This document shows positions 30,737 through 35,881 of a stretch of 35,881 nt of DNA, piece by piece. The notes under the pieces are model-generated. The model had not been told where the DNA came from and searched no databases. It saw only the letters and a program-made list of their open reading frames with translations. The position numbers and the translations under genes were made by a program. The stretch lies in NCBI RefSeq assembly GCF_015731765.1, contig NZ_VRYY01000551.1, positions 1 through 35,881 on the forward strand. Reading direction: 5' to 3'. Numbering within the stretch: the first letter of the stretch is position 1; each line of letters starts with the position of its first letter. Source of the stretch: Nitratidesulfovibrio oxamicus (GTDB taxonomy: Bacteria; Desulfobacterota; Desulfovibrionia; Desulfovibrionales; Desulfovibrionaceae).

Positions 30737-30919
30737 ATGGCGAAGAATACTGGTGATGGACACCGTAATGGCGCGGTTAATGATCGCACTCAAGTGCAGA
30801 ATCCGAAGACTGGACAGTGGGTTAAAAGGGACACAGATACCGGGAAATTTATGGACGTTAAGCAAGATGGCAAACCTTTTAAGGGGGTTGCAAAAGAAGT
30901 TGATGACCGTAGGAAGTAA
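30737..30919 (+). CDS. Small hypothetical protein (60 aa) paired with the preceding gene
   Basis: 60 residues, very hydrophilic, with no hydrophobic core or helix-turn-helix. The middle contains 'NPKTGQWVKRDTDTGKFMD', two similar Thr-Gly-(x)-hydrophobic turns, followed by 'GKPFKGVAKE', and the end is charged. I have the impression that similar small proteins occur widely in bacterial genomes, but cannot name a family. Its ATG follows AGGAGG at ideal spacing, 8 nt after the upstream stop. It shares the low GC content. A partner, inhibitor or adaptor of the 228-residue protein is an inference from the pairing. Confidence 0.75.
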   Translation: MAKNTGDGHRNGAVNDRTQVQNPKTGQWVKRDTDTGKFMDVKQDGKPFKGVAKEVDDRRK

Positions 30920-30942
30920 GATTTATTCAACATAGCATTGTG

Positions 30943-30975
30943 AAGGGCCGGTCCCCCATGGTGGGACCGGCCCTT
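30943..30975. terminator. Bidirectional hairpin between the cassette and the ABC operon
   Basis: A 13-bp perfect stem (AAGGGCCGGTCCC with GGGACCGGCCCTT) and a 7-nt loop. It sits between two convergent units: 23 nt past the stop of the small cassette gene and 34 nt past the ABC ATPase stop on the other strand. T-tracts are only TT on either side. Confidence 0.65.
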
Positions 30976-31009
30976 GGCCGTTCGGTGCGGCAGCCCGCCG
31001 TCGCGCGGG

Positions 31010-31759
31010 CTACAGGGTGAGCACCGAGGCGTCTATGATCTCGCGGCGCATCTCCAGAAAGTGCTTGCCCGTCAGGTCGCGAGGGCGGGGCAGGTCCACG
31101 GTGTAGGTGCGCTGCACCCGTCCGGGCAGCTTGCCCTCGATGGTCACGATCCGGTCGGCCAGAAACAGCGCCTCGTCGGTGTTGTTGGTCACGAAGAGGA
31201 CGGTGCGCTTGTCGGTCTGCCAGATGCGCTCTGTTTCCTGTTCCATGAAGATGCGCGTCTGGGCGTCCAACTGGCCGAAGGGTTCATCCAGCAGCATCAC
31301 CCGTGGCTTGTTGGCGTAGGCGCGGGCAATGCCCACGCGCTGCTTCATGCCGCCGGAAAGCTGATGCGGGTAGTGCTTTTCAAAGCCGTTCAGCCCCACC
31401 AGGTCGATGTAGTGCATGGCGATGTCGCGGGCTTCGTCCCTGGGCAGGCCGCACAGCTTCGGCCCCATTTCCACGTTGCCGAGCACGGTCTTCCACGGAA
31501 ACAGCATGTACCCCTGGAACACCAAGCCCCGGTCGGCCCCCGGCCCGGTCACTGGCTCGCCGTCAAGGATGACGGTGCCGGTGGTGGGCGTTTCCAGTCC
31601 GGCGATGATGCGCAGCAGCGTGCTCTTGCCGCTCTGGCCGGGGCCGAGGATGACCACGAATTCGTTGGCCTGCACGTCGATGCTCACGTCCTCGAGCACC
31701 GGGACTTCCTGACTGCCCTTCTGGATGAAGGTCTTGCTCACGTTGCGGCATTCGATCAC
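31010..31759 (-). CDS. ABC transporter ATPase, nitrate/sulfonate/taurine type (SsuB/TauB-like)
   Basis: 249 residues, a single nucleotide-binding domain that energises the import system encoded upstream on this strand. Walker A is 'GPGQSGKST' (residues about 39-47), a variant of the usual GPSGSGKST. The Q-loop is in 'GLVFQGYMLFPWKTV', the signature is 'LSGGMKQRVGIARA', Walker B is 'VMLLDEPFGQLD'. The switch (H-loop) His normally found in a 'VTHD' string is replaced: the sequence reads 'FVTNNTDEALFLAD', with Asn at that place. ATP hydrolysis may still occur in such variants but this deserves note. It is the last gene of a four-gene minus-strand operon and ends at the hairpin at 30943-30975. 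Confidence 0.9.
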   Translation of the reverse strand: MIECRNVSKTFIQKGSQEVPVLEDVSIDVQANEFVVILGPGQSGKSTLLRIIAGLETPTTGTVILDGEPVTGPGADRGLVFQGYMLFPWKTVLGNVEMGPKLCGLPRDEARDIAMHYIDLVGLNGFEKHYPHQLSGGMKQRVGIARAYANKPRVMLLDEPFGQLDAQTRIFMEQETERIWQTDKRTVLFVTNNTDEALFLADRIVTIEGKLPGRVQRTYTVDLPRPRDLTGKHFLEMRREIIDASVLTL

Positions 31760-31801
31760 GGCGTCGTCCCTTCCTTTGGGGCTGGGGTTCCGGCGGTGGG
31801 G

Positions 31802-32680
31802 CTACAGGCCCACGATCTTGCGCTTCCACGGACACAGCTTGCGTTCCAGCGCGGTGACCAGCAGCGTGGTGCCCCACGCCGCCGCCGCGATGACCGCCAT
31901 GCCGCCGATGACCATGGCCGGTTGCGACAGGTTCATGCCCTGCACGATGATGTACCCCATGCCCGAACGGGCGCTGACCAGTTCCGCCGCCAGCACGCAG
32001 GTCCAGGCGATGCTGAGCGATATCTGCAGCCCAGCGAAGATGGCCGGGAACGAGGCGGGAAAACAGACGTGCAATATCTCGTCGCGCCGCTTGCCGCCCA
32101 GCATGCGCACCACGTCGTACAGTTCCGGCTCCACCAGGCGCACGCCGTTGTAGGCGTTGAGCAGGCACGGCACGAAGGTGCCCAGCACGATGATGAACAC
32201 CTTGGACGTTTCGCCGATGCCGAACCACAGGATGGATATGGATATCCACGAGATGGGCGGCATGGGCTTCAGCAGGTCGAACAGGGGCTTGACGATGGCG
32301 TTGACGTAGCGGTTCAGCGCCATGAACAGCCCCAGCGGCACGGCGATGGCGGCGGCGATGGAAAAGCCTATCACCACGCGCTGGGTGCTGGCCCACACGT
32401 GGCCCCAAAGGGTCAGTTCCGCCAGTTCCTCGCGGGTGAGCACCGCCAGCTGTTCCAGCACTTCATGCGGGCGGGCCAGGACGCTGCTGCCCGCGCCCAG
32501 CACGTTGGAGCGGGCCAGCCAGTCCCACAACCAGAAGAACGCTACGATGGACACGGTATGAAGGAACCAGCGGTTGGTGAGGATGCGCCCCAGGCTGATG
32601 GGGCCGCGGTCCACCACCTGCCCCACGGTCTCGTTGGCGATGGAAGAGCTTGCGGCGCTGCACGTGGCTTCCTGCGACAT
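31802..32680 (-). CDS. ABC transporter permease, SsuC/TauC-like (second permease)
   Basis: 292 residues with six predicted helices after a hydrophilic N-terminus of about 35 residues. The cytoplasmic coupling loop is around 'RMLGGKRRDEILHVCFPASFPAIFAGL' positions 200-226, the EAA-type motif of binding-protein-dependent permeases. 'DLLKPMPPISWISISILWFGIGE' at about 138-160 is typical of the SsuC/TauC/NrtB group. It follows the other permease after 3 nt, so the two are translationally linked. It probably forms a heterodimer with it, because the two differ clearly in sequence. Confidence 0.9.
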   Translation of the reverse strand: MSQEATCSAASSSIANETVGQVVDRGPISLGRILTNRWFLHTVSIVAFFWLWDWLARSNVLGAGSSVLARPHEVLEQLAVLTREELAELTLWGHVWASTQRVVIGFSIAAAIAVPLGLFMALNRYVNAIVKPLFDLLKPMPPISWISISILWFGIGETSKVFIIVLGTFVPCLLNAYNGVRLVEPELYDVVRMLGGKRRDEILHVCFPASFPAIFAGLQISLSIAWTCVLAAELVSARSGMGYIIVQGMNLSQPAMVIGGMAVIAAAAWGTTLLVTALERKLCPWKRKIVGL

Positions 32681-32683
32681 GGT

Positions 32684-33481
32684 CTACCTCCTGATTCCGG
32701 CCAGCAGCCGCTTTTCCACCCTGTCGATGATCACGCCGATGAAGGCGCCGGTCAGCCCCACCATGAACATGCCCAGCACCACCATTTCGGGCATGGCCAG
32801 GCGACGGCCCATGGTGATCATGAACCCCAGGCCCGCGTCAGCGGCCAGCAGTTCCGCCGCGACAAGGTTGGTCCAGCAGCAGGCCAGCGCGATCTGCAGG
32901 GCGCCGAAGACCATGGGCAGGGCGGAAGGGATGCACAGCTGCCTGAAAATCTGCCAGTCGCTGGCCCCGTAGGTGCGGGCCATCTGGATGAGCGTGGGAT
33001 TGGTCATCTTGACCCCCACGTAGGCGTTGATGACGCACGGAACCAGCCCCCCCAGCCAGATGATGAATATCTTGCCGGGCAGCCCGATGCCGAACCAGAA
33101 GATGGTCAGGGGTATCCACGCCACGGGGGGAATGGGCCGGATGATCTCGAAGATGGGCCGCGCAAGGCCCTCGGCCACGTTGAACCAGCCCATGGCCAGC
33201 CCCAGCGGCAACCCCACGGCCAGGGCCAGGAAATAGCCGCCGAAGGCTTCCTGGATGCTGACCCAGGCGTGCTGGTGCAGCAGTGCGCCGTCGGGGTCCA
33301 CGTTGGTGAATTTGTCGAACAGCAGTTGCGTCACTGTGGTGGGCGCGGCCAGCATGGTGTCCGGCACGACCCCGGTGCGCACGACGATCTCCCATGCGAT
33401 GAAGAACGTGGCCACGCTGACGATGGGCAGTATTTTCAGCGCCAGCGGCGTTCTTACGACAACCTCGCGATATGCGGTCAT
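32684..33481 (-). CDS. ABC transporter permease, SsuC/TauC-like (first permease)
   Basis: 265 residues, six helices. 'FEIIRPIPPVAWIPLTIFW' followed by FGIGLPGK marks the same subfamily as its neighbour, and the EAA-type loop is in 'ARTYGASDWQIFRQLCIPSA'. The C-terminus is short and basic. It is preceded on this strand by the binding-protein gene, 71 nt away. Two distinct permease genes in tandem indicate a heterodimeric channel. The transported compound (sulfonate, taurine, nitrate-like anion, pyrimidine precursor and others all use this family) cannot be read from the sequence. Confidence 0.9.
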   Translation of the reverse strand: MTAYREVVVRTPLALKILPIVSVATFFIAWEIVVRTGVVPDTMLAAPTTVTQLLFDKFTNVDPDGALLHQHAWVSIQEAFGGYFLALAVGLPLGLAMGWFNVAEGLARPIFEIIRPIPPVAWIPLTIFWFGIGLPGKIFIIWLGGLVPCVINAYVGVKMTNPTLIQMARTYGASDWQIFRQLCIPSALPMVFGALQIALACCWTNLVAAELLAADAGLGFMITMGRRLAMPEMVVLGMFMVGLTGAFIGVIIDRVEKRLLAGIRR

Positions 33482-33552
33482 GCATGCCTCCGGTGTCGGC
33501 GGTGGAGGGGAGCGGCGCCCGCCCCGCGCGGGCGGGCGCCGTGCGGAAACGG

Positions 33553-34401
33553 TTACTTCACGGTGGGCACGAGCTTCAGGAACTTGTCGGTGATGTAGTA
33601 GCCGGTCAGCAGCTTCTCGCCTTCAGCAGGCTTCAGCTTGCCGAGTTCGGTAAAGAACTTCACCAGGTCCTTCTGCCATGCCTGCACCTGGCTTTCACCA
33701 GTGGAGGCATCGAACATCTTCAGCTGTTCCTGCAAGGTGAACACCGGGTGCAGTTCCAGGTCCATCTTTGCTTCTTCTTCGGTCATGTTCAGCCCGGCCC
33801 ACTTCAGGAAACGGGCGTATTCGGGGGCCAGCTTCACGCCTTCGGCACGCAGCGCGTCGATGCCCTGGAAGTACACCTTGAGGAAACGCGCCACTTCTTC
33901 GGGGTTCTTGTCACAGTATTCCTTGTCGCCGATGAGCACGATGGGGACAAAGCCGCCCGCCGTCTTGACGTCGGAGGCAACCTTCCAGCCCTTCTTGAGG
34001 CCGTTGTACATTTGCGGGGCCCACAGCACCACGGCGTCGCCGATGCCCTTTTCGAACGCGGCCACGCACTGGGCGGGGTCCATGTTCTTGATGGTCACGT
34101 CCTTGTCGGTCAGGCCAAGCGACTTCAGCCACAGGCTCATGGCGTAGTGGCCGGACGAGATGGTGGTGGCGAGGATGGTCTTGCCCTTGACGCTTTCAGG
34201 CGAGCCGAACACGTCGGGGTGCTTGGGGTTGAAGCCCTTGGTCTTCAGGATGGGGCTGTCCGGGCGCACCAGCACCGCATTGGTCACTGACTCGTCGTTG
34301 GCGATGGCGATGAGGTAGGCGTTCTGGCGCAGCGCGCCGAACATCATGGGCACGCCGCCCGTGCCGCTGGTGCTTGAACGCTCCATCCTGCCCACGGACA
34401 T
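33553..34401 (-). pseudogene. ABC transporter substrate-binding protein, 5'-truncated
   Basis: The C-terminal roughly 268 residues of a periplasmic binding protein of the SsuA/TauA/NMT1 class are intact ('LRQNAYLIAIANDESVTNAV', 'KGKTILATTISSGHYAMS', 'DAVVLWAPQMYNGLKKG'). The signal peptide and the first strands, normally another 50-70 residues, are missing. Homology starts at about 34359 ('GGVPMMFGAL'). The 14 codons before it, back to ATG 34401, are just the antisense of a GntR gene and have no ribosome site. Without a signal peptide the product could not reach the periplasm, so I call it a pseudogene. The rest of the operon (two permeases and an ATPase) looks intact but has probably lost its natural promoter as well. 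Confidence 0.75.
34349..34365. other. Deletion junction with flanking inverted repeat
   Basis: GGCACG (34349-34354) and CGTGCC (34360-34365) form an inverted repeat around a 5-nt spacer. Coding homology switches here: left of about 34359 is binding-protein gene (minus), right of about 34361 is GntR/UTRA gene (plus), with no intervening 5' ends of either. Confidence 0.6.
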
Positions 34402-34747
34402 GGTTCCGGACTTTCTGGAAAAGAAGCTGGATACCGCGCTCTACAAGGTGCTGCACGAGGACTACGGCATACGCCTTTTGCATTCACGGCAGGAACTGGG
34501 GGCGGTGATGCCCACGGAGAATGAGCGCAAGTACCTGAAGATCGGCGACAACTGCCCGTGCATCTGGGTGGAGAGCGTAGTCTACACCGATACGGGGCGG
34601 GCCGTGGAATTCGGCCGCGCCCTGCACCGGGGCGACAAGTACCGCTTCCGCTGCGCCATTGGCGCGTACGTGTACGACAAGGATGGCACCGCCGGGCAGG
34701 CGCCGCTTGTTGGCACCCTGGTGGACTCTTCCGGTGCTGGCGGGTAG
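34361..34747 (+). pseudogene. GntR-family regulator, 3' fragment (UTRA ligand-binding domain only)
   Basis: Roughly 128 codons with the UTRA effector-domain pattern: 'PLVLERSILPTDMVPDF', 'YKVLHEDYGIRLLHSRQELG', 'CIWVESVVYTDTGRAVEFG' and the closing 'RGDKYRFRCAIG'. This is the C-terminal half of HutC/FadR-type GntR regulators, which bind a small effector. The winged-helix DNA-binding domain (normally about 70-80 residues) and the first part of UTRA are absent. The only in-frame ATG upstream (34346) lies in antisense of the binding-protein gene. The regulator was probably divergent from the ABC operon and controlled it, then lost its 5' half in the same event. A terminator follows at 34830-34861. 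Confidence 0.72.
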
Positions 34748-34829
34748 GGCCGCATCAGCAGGGCGGCAAGGTCCGCCTGGTCGTGCGGACGAAAGACCGT
34801 TCACGGCCGCGCAGCGGACAGACAAACAC

Positions 34830-34861
34830 AAGGCCGGACTCCCTGAGGAGCCCGGCCTTTT
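34830..34861 (+). terminator. Rho-independent terminator after the GntR fragment
   Basis: AAGGCCGGACTCC pairs with GGAGCCCGGCCTT (one A-C mismatch), CTGA loop, then TTTT. It is 82 nt after the stop of the regulator fragment, which agrees with this having been a functional gene end. Confidence 0.85.
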
Positions 34862-34960
34862 CATATTGGAACGCGGGGCGGCGCATTGCGTGCCATGGAC
34901 GCTCGCCATGCCGTGGCAGCACTGGCGGCTGGCGGGCAGGCAGTGCCGGTAGCCCGGTTT

Positions 34961-35665
34961 TCATCCAGCCGCAGCGGCTGCGCGGGCGTCCGCCGGGCGT
35001 GCGCGCTGCAGGCGGCGGGCCAGGTAGATGAACGGGGTGTCCAGCAGGGCCACCACGGCCTTGAACAGGTAGGTGGTCAGCATGATCTCCAGCACCACCT
35101 CGAACGGGTACACCCCGGTGAAGGCGGCCAGGCAGAACACCGAGGAATCGAGCACCTGGCTGACCAGGGTGCTGGCGTTGTTGCGCAGCCACAGGTGGCG
35201 GCCACCGGTGCGCTGCATCCAGAAGTGGTAGGCCCACACATCGTGGTATTGCGAGACCAGATAGGCCAGCAGGCTGGCGCCGGCCAGGCGCGGCAGCAGG
35301 CCGAACAGGGCTTCCAGGTGCGGCTGGGCGAAGTCGGAGGGGGCCGGGGCGTACAGCAGCGAGGCCTGCATGTAGGCCGTGCCCAGCAGCAGGGTGATGA
35401 AGCCGAGCAGCACGCCCTTGCGCGCCTCTGTCTTGCCGTGAAATTCGCCCAGCATGTCGGTGGCAAGGAACACCCCGGCGTACACGATGTTGCCGAGGGT
35501 GGTGGTCATGCCGAACAGGGTCACGGTTTTCAGTACCTGGATGTTGCACACCATCAGGTTGAGCACGATGAGGGCATGCAGCCCGGCGGCGCCGAACAGG
35601 CGGTGCATGAGTACGGTGATGCCCATGTCGAACAGGGCGAAGCACAGCCAAAGCAGTTCGTTCAT
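34961..35665 (-). CDS. YhhQ-family membrane transporter (queuosine precursor / VUT family)
   Basis: 234 residues with about six membrane helices. Blocks such as 'VLKTVTLFGMTTTLGNIVYAG', 'FLATDMLGEFHGKTEARKG', 'QYHDVWAYHFWMQRTGGRHLW' and 'LRNNASTLVSQVLDSSVFC' are those of YhhQ/VUT proteins, which import queuosine precursors such as preQ0 or preQ1 in bacteria. The C-terminus is Ala/Arg-rich. ATG 35665 follows CGGAG with a 6-nt spacer; a start 21 codons upstream lacks homology. No preQ1 riboswitch was recognised in the 216 bp upstream (35666-35881), which also holds no visible gene up to the window edge. Confidence 0.87.
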   Translation of the reverse strand: MNELLWLCFALFDMGITVLMHRLFGAAGLHALIVLNLMVCNIQVLKTVTLFGMTTTLGNIVYAGVFLATDMLGEFHGKTEARKGVLLGFITLLLGTAYMQASLLYAPAPSDFAQPHLEALFGLLPRLAGASLLAYLVSQYHDVWAYHFWMQRTGGRHLWLRNNASTLVSQVLDSSVFCLAAFTGVYPFEVVLEIMLTTYLFKAVVALLDTPFIYLARRLQRARPADARAAAAAG

Positions 35666-35881
35666 GCGGAACTCCGGAAAAGCGAGATGGGCCGCGAAGC
35701 GAGCCCGCAAGGTCGGATGACGGCGCAAAAGGCGGCGAAGGGTACGGGCTGCGGGAGGTGGGCGGCGGAACGGGGGGCTTACGCCACGCCGCGCGCCGGG
35801 TCAAGCCGTACCGCACGCCCGGGCCAAGCATGATGGCGCCCGTCCGAGGCACGGCGTGCGTCTGGTCGAACCATGCCGCCC

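Noticed and set aside
35666-35881. Possible preQ1 riboswitch or further gene at the right edge
   Set aside because: The minus-strand leader of the YhhQ gene shows no preQ1 aptamer motif, and no frame in the last 216 bp has family-like sequence.

Overview
The window (about 36 kb, GC-rich apart from one island) reads as a chromosomal segment of a sulfate-reducing bacterium of the Desulfovibrio/Nitratidesulfovibrio group. The main reason is the small cytochrome at 11361-11669: its mature sequence matches, as I remember it, the cytochrome c553 family of Desulfovibrio vulgaris strains and looks closest to strain Miyazaki. The neighbours fit this: a membrane cytochrome oxidase with a di-haem subunit II, a three-piece 'archaeal-type' glutamate synthase, and lar nickel-pincer cofactor genes. 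The species call is inference; no rRNA or tRNA gene was seen.

Layout. 1-1049: start of an amidohydrolase (minus), divergent from an alpha/beta hydrolase. 1403-5112: glutamate synthase split into an FMN/ferredoxin subunit, a glutaminase subunit and a GXGXG subunit, ending at a strong terminator. 5328-7268: CPA2-type cation/proton antiporter with a repeat-bearing insertion in its nucleotide-binding domain. 7489-10715: yajC, an intrinsic terminator, then secD-secF. 10967-18570: a nine-gene respiratory cluster (two c553-type cytochromes, a SCO copper chaperone, oxidase subunits I, III, IV and II, a prenyltransferase of the haem O synthase type, and a four-helix membrane protein). 18730-21118: AraC-family regulator divergent from an aldo/keto reductase-ferredoxin fusion. 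21555-23925: larC (with a very long His-rich insertion) and larB. 24207-28052: nadC-nadA-nadB on the minus strand. 28425-29834: MgtE magnesium transporter. 30042-30919: an AT-rich two-gene cassette of unknown function. 31010-34401: an ABC importer operon of the nitrate/sulfonate/taurine class whose binding-protein gene is cut at its 5' end. 34361-34747: the 3' end of a GntR/UTRA regulator. 34961-35665: YhhQ-type transporter.

How the genes work together. Periplasmic c553 can feed electrons to the oxidase, whose subunit II carries CuA plus two haem c domains; SCO supplies copper to CuA and the CtaB-like enzyme would make haem O. No haem A synthase gene is present here, which agrees with a haem o/b oxidase as described for D. 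vulgaris. NadB, NadA and NadC together make nicotinate mononucleotide from aspartate. LarB and LarC are two of the three maturation enzymes of the nickel-pincer cofactor; larA and larE are not in the window.

Least explained are: (i) the AT-rich cassette at 30042-30919, which has its own putative promoter and is bounded by terminators; (ii) a sharp junction near 34360, where an ABC binding-protein gene and a GntR gene both lose their 5' parts, best explained by one deletion across a divergent promoter region; and (iii) a 28-nt hairpin present in two copies (21282-21309 and, inverted, 23974-24001) that differ by compensatory base-pair changes, inside larger intergenic repeat structures on both sides of the lar genes.
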